The notes under the pieces are model-generated. The model was given only the letters and a program-made list of their open reading frames with translations. It searched no databases and was not told where the DNA came from. 7,969 bases of DNA, from contig JBIJBY010000056.1 of assembly GCA_044344975.1 (NCBI GenBank), positions 1 to 7,969 of the forward strand. The letters run 5' to 3'. Positions within the stretch are counted from its first letter, which is position 1. Each line of letters begins with the position of its first letter. The translations under genes were made by a program, and so were the position numbers. This document shows, in pieces, positions 1 through 6,611 of the stretch. Origin of the DNA: IMCC26077 sp044344975 (GTDB lineage: Bacteria > Actinomycetota > Actinomycetes > Nanopelagicales > Nanopelagicaceae).

Positions 1-890
1 GAGATCCAGTTGTTGCTTGGGATGTTCTTTACCGTCGCGCCAGTGCACCACTTTCATCAGGCGCCGCGTTGCGCGGTTTCTCGCTCGTTGACCTTGCAGC
101 TCATGAAGCAGTGGCAAAGCGCGCAGGTAAGAGCGTTGTCGCAGCATTTGGAAAGAGTGAAAAGAAGATTTCCAAGTGGGCTGTGATTGGTTATCCGCCA
201 TCGCGTGGACCTGAGGAGATTGAGTGGGAAGTTCGCGCTGCTGTTGCCGCAGGTGCGCAAGGAGTAAAACTTCCTGTCGGTATGAGCCCTGAATTAACGC
301 GCGAGCGGATTATTGCCGCCCTCGATACCAAACTTTGTCCTGTCTCTACTGACCTTGCATTTTCCTGTCGAACAGCGGAAGAGGCGATGAAAATTGTTGG
401 CGGACTAGATCTAGCCTGGGTTGAGGACCCATTTGTCTCTGGCAGTTTGATGGAGTTGAAGAAGTTGCGCGCATTACTTGATTCACCGCTGGCAAGCGGC
501 GATGACGAGACCCATCTTTATCACCCACAAGCTTTTGTCGAGACCGGGGCAGTCGATATTTTGCGAATCGACGCTACCTGCCAAGGCGGGCTCTCTCGCC
601 TTCTCCAACTTAACGATTATCTTGCAGAGAAGAAGATGCCCGTTTCGTGGCACGTTTACGATGCCTGGCATAGCCAAGTGGCATCGATTCTCGATGTGGA
701 GAGTATTTCTATTGAATATTCAGCCCCAGGGGCGAGCGTTGATGCGCTCGCCGAGCTCATTGTCGCAAGACAGAAGGTATCGGGGGAGAGCTCAACAACG
801 GGTTGGCGCCTTACCCTCCCAGAGCTCGCAGATGAAATCATGGGAATTGATAGCGACCCTGATTGGGGCGCACTTAATCTTAAGAATTAA
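1..890 (+). CDS. Enolase-superfamily (mandelate racemase type) enzyme, probable sugar-acid dehydratase, 5'-truncated
   Basis: The frame is open from base 3 to the TAA at 888-890 and has no start of its own, so the gene begins outside the window. About 295 residues are visible; family members usually have 360-400. The first visible residues (DPVVAWDVLYRR) match the end of the capping domain, and the rest is the (beta/alpha)7-beta barrel. Visible active-site elements are Lys at 267-269 in GVKLPVG, metal ligands Asp (STDLAF, 351-353), Glu (WVEDPF, 423-425) and Glu (GDDE, 507-509), then Asp (RIDATCQGG, 570-572), His (SWHVYD, 651-653) and Glu (SIEYS, 714-716). The Asp-His pair is typical of the mandelate racemase subgroup, in which Mg-dependent acid-sugar dehydratases are common. 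The second Lys of the usual KxK motif is Pro here. The substrate cannot be read from sequence. A TTG at 69 is in frame but lies inside conserved sequence, so it is not the start. The gene is convergent with the SDR to its right, and the two overlap by 4 bases. Confidence 0.88.
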   Translation, partial: DPVVAWDVLYRRASAPLSSGAALRGFSLVDLAAHEAVAKRAGKSVVAAFGKSEKKISKWAVIGYPPSRGPEEIEWEVRAAVAAGAQGVKLPVGMSPELTRERIIAALDTKLCPVSTDLAFSCRTAEEAMKIVGGLDLAWVEDPFVSGSLMELKKLRALLDSPLASGDDETHLYHPQAFVETGAVDILRIDATCQGGLSRLLQLNDYLAEKKMPVSWHVYDAWHSQVASILDVESISIEYSAPGASVDALAELIVARQKVSGESSTTGWRLTLPELADEIMGIDSDPDWGALNLKN

Positions 891-1639
891 TAAGTAGCGC
901 GTCCGCCAGAGGTATCGAAGCAAAATCCTGTTGTAAAGGAGCATGCTTTGGATGTAGCGAAAGAGATCATTTCGGCAACTTCCTCTGCCTCACCAAGGCG
1001 ACCCATAGGTATCCGCGAGATCATGTATTTGAGAGTCTCTTCGCTGGTGTTGGCATTCATTGGAGTTTTGATTACCGCTGGCGCGATGGAATTGACCGTG
1101 ATTCCCTCGGTGGCAACCTCTTTTGCTACGGCCTTTACAAAACCAATCATTGCCGACTTTGAGAGAACATAAGGAGTCATGCCGGGGTTACCTTCTTTGC
1201 CGGCAATCGAGGCAACATGAACGATTCGTCCATACTTTGCTGCCTTCATATGTGGGAGCGCTGCCTGTGTTAACCAGATAGCGCCTAAAAGATTAACGGA
1301 GAGCACCTTCTCGATATCAGCAGCAGTAATCTTTTCAAGAGGCGTATTTGTCGGACCGACAATTCCAGCGCTATTTGCTATCGCATCAATCTTTCCAAAT
1401 TCTCTTACCACGCCATCGATAAACTTTTGTACGCCACCTTGATCAGCAACATTGAGTTCGCGAGCGGTTGCCTTGCCACCTTCTTTTGTGATGGCATCAG
1501 CAACAGCCTCTGCATTTGTTTTCACCACATCGGCAACAACAACTTGAGCGCCACGCGACGCTAGTAGGTGAGAAGCGGCTGCGCCGATACCTGCGCCGCC
1601 ACCTGTGACGATAACTACTTGACCGTCAAAAATTCCCAT
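887..1639 (-). CDS. Short-chain dehydrogenase/reductase (SDR), NAD(H)-type
   Basis: This 250-residue protein is a classical SDR of normal length, a cytosolic NAD(P)-dependent alcohol or ketone oxidoreductase. The Rossmann motif TGGGAGIG is at residues 12-19. Asp37 at the end of strand 2 favours NAD(H) over NADP(H). NSAG is at 89-92 (NNAG in most members). The catalytic tetrad is Asn116, Ser144, Tyr157 and Lys161 (YVLSK). The loop after strand 6 reads APAVIKTPM, where most members have a PG pair. The C-terminus ends in SGGRATY. The ATG at 1639 is preceded by a good ribosome site, AGGGAG at 1645-1650, five bases upstream. The stop (887-889) overlaps the stop of the convergent enolase-superfamily gene. 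It diverges from a second SDR across 112 bases. A role in sugar, sugar-acid or polyol oxidation is likely from context. The automatic label FabG (3-oxoacyl-ACP reductase) would be possible but is not supported by these neighbours. Confidence 0.93.
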   Translation of the reverse strand: MGIFDGQVVIVTGGGAGIGAAASHLLASRGAQVVVADVVKTNAEAVADAITKEGGKATARELNVADQGGVQKFIDGVVREFGKIDAIANSAGIVGPTNTPLEKITAADIEKVLSVNLLGAIWLTQAALPHMKAAKYGRIVHVASIAGKEGNPGMTPYVLSKSAMIGFVKAVAKEVATEGITVNSIAPAVIKTPMNANTSEETLKYMISRIPMGRLGEAEEVAEMISFATSKACSFTTGFCFDTSGGRATY

Positions 1640-1751
1640 ATTCGCTCCCTATTGAAGAGCTCAACTCTAGCGTGAACCTATTTCGTAATGGAATATTTGT
1701 CTCTGCCGAAAGTTCTTGTTTATGCAGGGAAGCAATGCTTGACTTCATGCC
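1640..1751. promoter_or_regulatory. Divergent intergenic region between the two SDR genes
   Basis: These 112 bases separate two divergent genes, so promoters for both strands are expected here. No strong consensus promoter is visible. On the plus strand TTGTCT (1698-1703) and TATGCA (1721-1726) lie 17 bases apart but match the consensus at only 4/6 and 3/6, and a start just downstream would fall after the AGGGAAG ribosome-site-like sequence. On the minus strand TAGAGT (complement of 1664-1669) could be a -10 box of TANNNT type without a clear -35. A small dyad TTGA-N5-TCAA (1652-1664) near the minus-strand gene could bind a regulator. All of these are weak. Confidence 0.35.
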
Positions 1752-1755
1752 ATGA
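1735..1755 (+). other. Six-codon leader ORF overlapping the SDR start
   Basis: An AGGGAAG ribosome-site-like sequence (1726-1732) stands directly before ATG 1735, not at a normal distance from the SDR start at 1752. From 1735 the frame reads Met-Leu-Asp-Phe-Met-Pro and then TGA at 1753-1755. This stop shares ATGA with the SDR ATG at 1752-1754. The arrangement would allow termination and reinitiation (translational coupling). The Shine-Dalgarno core lies only about four bases from ATG 1735, which is somewhat tight. It could be chance, as short ORFs are common. Confidence 0.3.
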
Positions 1756-2519
1756 GTAGCGAAAAAAGTGATCGCCCAGTAGTCCTTGTTACCGGTAGCG
1801 GGGGAGCGCTCGGCTCAGAAATGTGCAAGCAATTCCTCGAAGATGGTTATGACGTTGTCGTCTCTGATGTTCGGGCCGAGGCCGCAGAGGAAGTTGCTCG
1901 GGCGCTAGACCCGAGTGGAGAACGGGTATTCACCGTTGCAATTGATGTGGGATCAACTCCCTCTGTAGATAGCGGAATTGAAGCGGTCATTAATCGTTTT
2001 GGTCGACTAGATGTCCTCGTAAATAATGCGGGAAATTTTCGCCAAGGCTTGACCAACAGTTACAGCGATGAAGATTGGCGGATGATTACCAATGTCCACC
2101 TGGATGGCGCTTTTCGGTGCTGTCGCGCCGCTTACCCGCATCTTGTGAAAGCACCATATCCCTCGATTATTTCCATAGCCTCGATTGCAGGACGAATCGG
2201 TTTACCAGGGCGACTTTCTTACTCGGTATCAAAAGCTGGCCTTGAAGCTCTCACGCGCACATTGGCCGTGGAATGGGCGCCAGAAAATATTCGCGTTGTT
2301 GCTGTAGCGCCGGGATTTACGAAGACGGCCAATCGGATCTTCGTAGATGGGAAAGAGGTAACACACGAGGCATTCGCACAGGCTGTTCCGATGAAGCGAA
2401 TGGGTCGTCCAGAAGAGCAGGCAGCGGTAGTTGTTTTCCTAGCCTCGAAGAAAGCCTCGTATATCAACGGACAGACGATAGTTGTTGATGGTGGGGCAAC
2501 TATAGATTTACGCGTCTAA
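1752..2519 (+). CDS. Short-chain dehydrogenase/reductase (SDR), NAD(H)-type
   Basis: This 255-residue protein is a complete classical SDR, probably a cytosolic NAD-dependent dehydrogenase of a sugar- or polyol-type hydroxyl. It shows TGSGGALG at residues 14-21, Asp39 after strand 2 (NAD preference), NNAG at 91-94, Asn114, Ser144, Tyr157 and Lys161 (YSVSK), then APGFTKT at 187-192 and the usual C-terminal VDGGAT. The catalytic residues Ser, Tyr and Lys fall at the same numbers as in the neighbouring SDR, but the sequences are clearly different, so this is a family relationship and not a recent duplication. ATG 1752 is the first in-frame start giving the full Rossmann fold. It lacks its own well-spaced ribosome site; AGGGAAG at 1726-1732 serves a six-codon leader frame that overlaps this start. 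The gene ends three bases before the stop of the convergent ceramidase-family gene. Confidence 0.93.
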   Translation: MSSEKSDRPVVLVTGSGGALGSEMCKQFLEDGYDVVVSDVRAEAAEEVARALDPSGERVFTVAIDVGSTPSVDSGIEAVINRFGRLDVLVNNAGNFRQGLTNSYSDEDWRMITNVHLDGAFRCCRAAYPHLVKAPYPSIISIASIAGRIGLPGRLSYSVSKAGLEALTRTLAVEWAPENIRVVAVAPGFTKTANRIFVDGKEVTHEAFAQAVPMKRMGRPEEQAAVVVFLASKKASYINGQTIVVDGGATIDLRV

Positions 2520-2522
2520 AAG

Positions 2523-3968
2523 TTATTTCAGATTTTTAAGGGCTGCTAGTGCAGCGCGTACTGCTCTGCTTTCAGAATCTGGGCTCCAGAGCGCTGGTTG
2601 ACAGTAAGACTGCGGCAACAGATCAGGAAGCGCATGGGTGTTAGGCCACTGCCAACCATCTTTTGGGTAATCCTCTGCGCGTGGTAAGTACATTATCGTG
2701 CCATTGGTGTATCCAAGGACAAATGTATCTGGCCATGGAGAGTTTGCTCTAATTTCCACTCCCGTTTCAAAGAAAGCTTCAACATTTAATCCGACGATTG
2801 CGATATCGCCGATTCGAAATGCATGCGCTTCGAAATCTCGAGTGGGATTCTGCTGAGCTGCTGCAGCGACAACTGAGTCTGCCCAAAGCTTCATCTTCTT
2901 TGCTACTCGAATTTCCCAGGTAAGCGCGCCACGTTTTTCGCGTTCTATTATTTCGTTCTCCCAATGCTTGGCGAGCTCGCTTGCTTTCTGCTTAGTCGGT
3001 AGCTCAACAAAGCTTAATTGAGCGATCTCGTGGCTAGCTCCGAGCGTGACTTCGGGATGATCTGTTCGCTCGTGCCAAGGTTTAAAGAGGATATTTGGCA
3101 CGTTGTTAAGAAGAATGCGCTCCTTCTGAAATTTATTTGTGCGCAGACCTAAGGCAATACGGACTACTTCAGCGCCGAGTGCAGTACCCATTCGGTAAAC
3201 CTCTTCGGAGCAATCTTTTTCATAGCCAATTCCCACTTGCGGATTGATATTCCCACCACATCCTTGAAGGAAGAGAACTGTTCCACCAACATTTTTCTCA
3301 ACAATCTTCCGCGCTGGCCCAGGAAAATCAGCAGAGAGCGTGGGGGATTGTGCGCCATTTACTACGGGATGACAGGAGTATCGGAAGAGAATTGCGATTG
3401 GGTTGCCTTCCAGATCATCAAATCGAATTACTCCAACTGAATCATCTACTGGGTGGCCAGGAACTTCACCGAGAATATCTTGATTGCCGTTCCACTCTCT
3501 GCGGTAAACATTCTGATTGCTTGCACCCCAAGCTTGCGCCATGCGGGCGGGGCGGAGCTGCGCTTGCGCAGTAGTTGCTGCAAGAACTGCCTGTTCAATG
3601 ACAAAGTCAAAATATCTCTGGCTTCTCGCGATATCAGTATCTTCGGCATTTCCCTGGAGCATTGTTGGTAAATCAGCTGCGCTGTGATTGTGGCTCAGAT
3701 TAAACATCACATTCACTACCGGGATTTCAAGAGCATTCGCAACACGAGTACGAATCTCGAGAGCCTCTTCAGTTCGTGAATTTCCTAGATCGCAGGCGAC
3801 AAGGCAGAGCGTTACGCCCTTTGATTCGAGAACGAGTGCGCCTAAATAGAGGTCATCATCTACTTTTTCAATCGGACTTCCAAAGAGTCGTAACCCTCCT
3901 TTAGACATGCCCAATTCAGGATTGATGGTGAGGTTAACTGCCCCAACCCGCAACCCTTGACCTGCCAT
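2523..3968 (-). CDS. Neutral/alkaline ceramidase-family amidohydrolase, without visible signal peptide
   Basis: The 481 residues match the catalytic domain of the neutral/alkaline non-lysosomal ceramidase family, zinc amidases that split the N-acyl bond of ceramide in characterised members. Matching segments are LSHNHSAADLP (91-101), FRYSCHPVV (195-203), SADFPGPAR (212-220), LFLQGCGGNINPQ (232-244), GLNVEAFFETG (393-403) and YTNGTIMYLPRAEDY (420-434). By comparison with the Pseudomonas enzyme, likely zinc ligands are a His of HNH (93 or 95), His200, Glu397 and Tyr427. The N-terminus (MAGQGLRVGAVNLT) starts directly with the family's first strand and has no hydrophobic signal, and the C-terminal immunoglobulin-like domain of secreted ceramidases is absent. 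It is therefore probably cytosolic, and ceramide is an unlikely substrate. The start lies five bases after the stop of the upstream ATPase gene with no good ribosome site, so translational coupling is likely. It is the last gene of the transporter operon, which suggests it acts on the imported compound. Confidence 0.85.
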   Translation of the reverse strand: MAGQGLRVGAVNLTINPELGMSKGGLRLFGSPIEKVDDDLYLGALVLESKGVTLCLVACDLGNSRTEEALEIRTRVANALEIPVVNVMFNLSHNHSAADLPTMLQGNAEDTDIARSQRYFDFVIEQAVLAATTAQAQLRPARMAQAWGASNQNVYRREWNGNQDILGEVPGHPVDDSVGVIRFDDLEGNPIAILFRYSCHPVVNGAQSPTLSADFPGPARKIVEKNVGGTVLFLQGCGGNINPQVGIGYEKDCSEEVYRMGTALGAEVVRIALGLRTNKFQKERILLNNVPNILFKPWHERTDHPEVTLGASHEIAQLSFVELPTKQKASELAKHWENEIIEREKRGALTWEIRVAKKMKLWADSVVAAAAQQNPTRDFEAHAFRIGDIAIVGLNVEAFFETGVEIRANSPWPDTFVLGYTNGTIMYLPRAEDYPKDGWQWPNTHALPDLLPQSYCQPALWSPDSESRAVRAALAALKNLK

Positions 3969-3973
3969 GGTGA

Positions 3974-4771
3974 TTACCCGTGCAACTTCTTTCGCGCAGC
4001 GGTTCCGAGCGCGCCTGGGATTGAAGCAAGAAGTATCTTCGTGTACTCCTCGCGAGGGTCATTGAAGATCTCTTCGGTGACGCCAGACTCAACAAAGACG
4101 CCATCTTTCATTACATAAACTCGCTCAGTGAGATAGCGAATGACGCCCAAATCATGTGAAACGAGCACAATCGCTAAACCATCATCGAGTAGCCCTCGAA
4201 ATAAATTGAGCAATTGCGCTTGCGCGCTCTGGTCAATAGCAGAGGTTGGTTCGTCAGCAAGAAGAACTGTCGGGCTTGCAGAGAGCGCTCGCGCGACGCT
4301 TACTCGTTGGCGTTGTCCACCCGAGAGTTGGCGTGGCTTCTTAACCGCATCGAGTTCAGCAATTCCCATACGCTTTAAGAGCTCTAATGCGCGCGTCTCT
4401 GAATCAGCTTTATTGGTTTTATCGTGAATGCGAACCGCTTCAGCAACGGCATTAAGGCCGGTTAGTTGGGGATTGAGGCTGCCATAAGGATCTTGGAAGA
4501 CCATCTGCACCTGACGTCTAGCCTCACCGGTATAGGACTTCGCTCCTTTATAAACAGGCTCACCATTAAAGAAGATCTCACCCTCAGTTGGGACTTGTAA
4601 GCCGGCAAGAACACGGGCGAGGGTGGACTTTCCACTACCAGATTCGCCAACGATGCCAATTGGTTCGCCAGAGCGCAGAGTGAGTGAGACGTTCTTTACC
4701 GCCTCAACCTTTGTCGCGCCAGAGCCAAAGGTGACGCTGACGTTTTTCGCCTCGAGAAGAAATTCAGCCAT
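3974..4771 (-). CDS. ABC transporter ATPase, Dpp/Opp type, second ATPase (DppF/OppF-like)
   Basis: This 265-residue ATP-binding subunit powers the importer at the inner face of the membrane. Visible motifs are Walker A GESGSGKS (42-49), Q-loop Gln93 in MVFQDPYGSLNP, signature LSGGQRQR (149-156), Walker B VLLADEP (169-175) and H-loop His206 in VSHDLGVI. QDPYGSLNP is characteristic of the OppF/DppF branch. The protein is shorter than typical family members (about 320-330) because the C-terminal extension with the cysteine-containing segment is nearly absent; it ends soon after the EEYTKILLASIPG segment. The start codon ATG overlaps the upstream ATPase's stop as TAATG, with GGAG eight bases before it inside the end of that gene. 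The downstream ceramidase-family gene begins after five bases. With two permeases and the other ATPase it forms a complete heterodimeric importer. The substrate could be peptides or oligosaccharide-like compounds; the family does not settle which. Confidence 0.95.
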   Translation of the reverse strand: MAEFLLEAKNVSVTFGSGATKVEAVKNVSLTLRSGEPIGIVGESGSGKSTLARVLAGLQVPTEGEIFFNGEPVYKGAKSYTGEARRQVQMVFQDPYGSLNPQLTGLNAVAEAVRIHDKTNKADSETRALELLKRMGIAELDAVKKPRQLSGGQRQRVSVARALSASPTVLLADEPTSAIDQSAQAQLLNLFRGLLDDGLAIVLVSHDLGVIRYLTERVYVMKDGVFVESGVTEEIFNDPREEYTKILLASIPGALGTAARKKLHG

Positions 4772-5760
4772 TAGATTCGCTCCAAGAGTTCAGTGTGGAT
4801 ACAAGCTGTTTGGTGGGCGCCACTTGCACCAATTAGTGCAGGGTGATCGCCTACCTGGCAATCTGGTTGGACGATGGAACAACGTAGAGCAAATCGACAT
4901 CCAGGATTCCATTCACCAACGGAAGGAGCGCTGCCCTTAATTGTGACTAGCTCGCTTCCTGGCTCTGCAATATCGATTCGTGAAGAGTTAAGTGCGATGG
5001 TGTATGGATGGCGGGGTTTCTCAAGATCTTTTACCGAACCAACTTCAACAGTCGCGCCAGCATGCATCACAACTACTCGGTCACAGACCTCGTCGATGAG
5101 TGCGAGATCATGAGAAATCAGAACGATTGCCGTGCCCATTTCAGAGCGAATCTCTTTAAGTAGGTCCATGATCTGGGACTGCACCGTAACATCGAGCCCA
5201 GTTGTGGGTTCGTCAGCGATGAGAAGTTTTGGACTTGTTGCCAAGGCGCAGGCAATCATGACGCGCTGGCGCATACCTCCAGAAAGTTGGTAGGGGTACT
5301 GCTTCATCACTGTATCTACCCGACGAATTTTTACTAGATCTAAGAGATCCTTTGAGCGAGCCTTTATGTTCTTGGTATCACCGGTATTTCGAAGCGCCTC
5401 AGCAAGTTGGGCCTCGATGGTGAGCACAGGGTTCGGGCCAGCTAGTGCGCTCTGCGGAACATATCCAATTGATTTTCCGCGGAGCTTTTTCCAATCAGAT
5501 TCGGAAGCGGTCGCAAGGCTCTGCCCTTCAAAAACTACATCGCCTGAGAGAATTTTTCCGCCGCGACGTTCAAGGGTGCCAATCATTGTGCGGCAGATCA
5601 TCGTCTTGCCTGAACCAGACTCACCGACGATGCCAACCATCTCACCATAATTAATATCGAAATTAGCATTATTAACGATGATTAAGGTTGGTCGTCTCTT
5701 ATGTGGAATGCCGATGACAACATCTTTGATCTGAATCAGCGGTTTATTTGGCGTGCTCAT
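4771..5760 (-). CDS. ABC transporter ATPase, Dpp/Opp type, first ATPase (DppD/OppD-like)
   Basis: This 329-residue ATPase subunit is of normal length for the DppD/OppD branch. Walker A GESGSGKT is at 46-53, Q-loop Gln103 in YVPQSALAGPNP, signature LSGGMRQR at 159-166, Walker B LLIADEP at 179-185 and H-loop His217 in ISHDLALI. After HPYT (251-254) comes the family's C-terminal domain with four cysteines, 288, 294, 301 and 320 (spacing C-x5-C-x6-C-x18-C). In a bacterial DppD structure this cysteine set binds a 4Fe-4S cluster, so a cluster is plausible here. The ATG overlaps the upstream permease stop by four bases (ATGA), and AGGA stands about seven bases before it. The stop shares one base with the next ATPase start, so the genes are translationally coupled and probably made in equal amounts. 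Confidence 0.96.
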   Translation of the reverse strand: MSTPNKPLIQIKDVVIGIPHKRRPTLIIVNNANFDINYGEMVGIVGESGSGKTMICRTMIGTLERRGGKILSGDVVFEGQSLATASESDWKKLRGKSIGYVPQSALAGPNPVLTIEAQLAEALRNTGDTKNIKARSKDLLDLVKIRRVDTVMKQYPYQLSGGMRQRVMIACALATSPKLLIADEPTTGLDVTVQSQIMDLLKEIRSEMGTAIVLISHDLALIDEVCDRVVVMHAGATVEVGSVKDLEKPRHPYTIALNSSRIDIAEPGSELVTIKGSAPSVGEWNPGCRFALRCSIVQPDCQVGDHPALIGASGAHQTACIHTELLERI

Positions 5761-6611
5761 CGGGTTCCTACCTCTCGCATACGTCGAGTAAGGCCCTCAG
5801 AGATGAAGGCGACTGCAATTCCTGCCCAACAGAGCGCTATTCCTGGAAAGACTGTTGGCCACCAGAAACCCACAGTGAGCAAGTCCTTACCATCTCGGAT
5901 CATGCCGCCCCATTCGGCTTGTGGCGGTTTGATGCCAAGGCCGAGGAATGAGAGCGCAGCAACAGCAATGATGACGATGATGAAATCGCTCAGTGCATAG
6001 GCACGTGTCTCTGATGAGACGTTGGGGATGATGTGCTTAAAGAGAATGCGCTTCTTTGAGAAACCAAGAGTTCGAGCTGCTTCAACATATCCTTGTTGAT
6101 TTACTACCACCGCACGTGTCCGAGCGATACGGGCATACCGAGCCCAGTTCACTAACGAGATTGCGAGCACGATGCTGCCCACGCCTGGACCGATGAAAGC
6201 AATCATGGCAATAACAAAGACAAGGAATGGGAAGGCGTTGATGCCATCGATGATTGAGCCGACCAATGAATTAACTCTTTTGTTCTGAGAGATTCCAAGG
6301 AGCGTTCCAATAATTGTTCCCACTACCAGCGGAATCGACACACCAATAATCGCTGTGCCCAAATCGATGAAGACCGCATCGAAGACTCGAACGAATACAT
6401 CTCGACCGAGGACATCTGTGCCGAAGAAGTTTTCGCGACTAGGTGGAGCCAATGGCATTGAAGCCAAGTCGTTTGGTTTGTATTTGCTGACGCGTGGAAT
6501 TATCAAACCAGCAATGATGAGTGAGCCGAGCATGAAAAAGCCGGTATAGATACCAAAGGTACCTTCCTTAATGAACTTCTTTTTTGGCTCTGACTTAGCA
6601 GTTGTTGTCAT
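5757..6611 (-). CDS. ABC transporter permease, Dpp/Opp type, C component (DppC-like)
   Basis: This 284-residue inner-membrane permease pairs with the B-type permease to form the translocation channel. After a basic N-terminus comes a first membrane helix (about 18-38), the family hallmark NFFGTDVLGRDVFVRV (61-76), then helices at roughly 83-107, 128-150, 208-224 and 255-272. The cytoplasmic EAA loop that contacts the ATPases is YVEAARTLGFSKKRIL to IIPN (175-197), with all typical residues. The start codon overlaps the upstream permease stop by four bases (ATGA). The ribosome site GGAG (complement of 6624-6627) lies inside the end of the upstream gene and can be paired in a short hairpin. Confidence 0.95.
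   Translation of the reverse strand: MTTTAKSEPKKKFIKEGTFGIYTGFFMLGSLIIAGLIIPRVSKYKPNDLASMPLAPPSRENFFGTDVLGRDVFVRVFDAVFIDLGTAIIGVSIPLVVGTIIGTLLGISQNKRVNSLVGSIIDGINAFPFLVFVIAMIAFIGPGVGSIVLAISLVNWARYARIARTRAVVVNQQGYVEAARTLGFSKKRILFKHIIPNVSSETRAYALSDFIIVIIAVAALSFLGLGIKPPQAEWGGMIRDGKDLLTVGFWWPTVFPGIALCWAGIAVAFISEGLTRRMREVGTR

Noticed and set aside
69..71. TTG as the start codon of the enolase-superfamily gene
   Set aside because: The same frame is open to the left edge and encodes the conserved WD-containing end of the capping domain, so the real start is outside the window.
478..897. Plus-strand 139-codon open frame inside the enolase-superfamily gene
   Set aside because: It lies in another frame of a gene with clear family motifs along its whole length, has no recognisable protein features and is best explained as a shadow frame.
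2542..2555. GCTGC-TAGT-GCAGC hairpin near the convergent SDR and ceramidase stops
   Set aside because: It has five pairs only, lies inside the coding end of the ceramidase-family gene, and no U run follows it on either strand, so it is not a credible terminator.
4140..4427. Plus-strand 95-codon open frame opposite the second ATPase gene
   Set aside because: It is antisense to the ATPase core motifs and its translation shows low-complexity Ser/Arg-rich sequence typical of a reverse-strand shadow.
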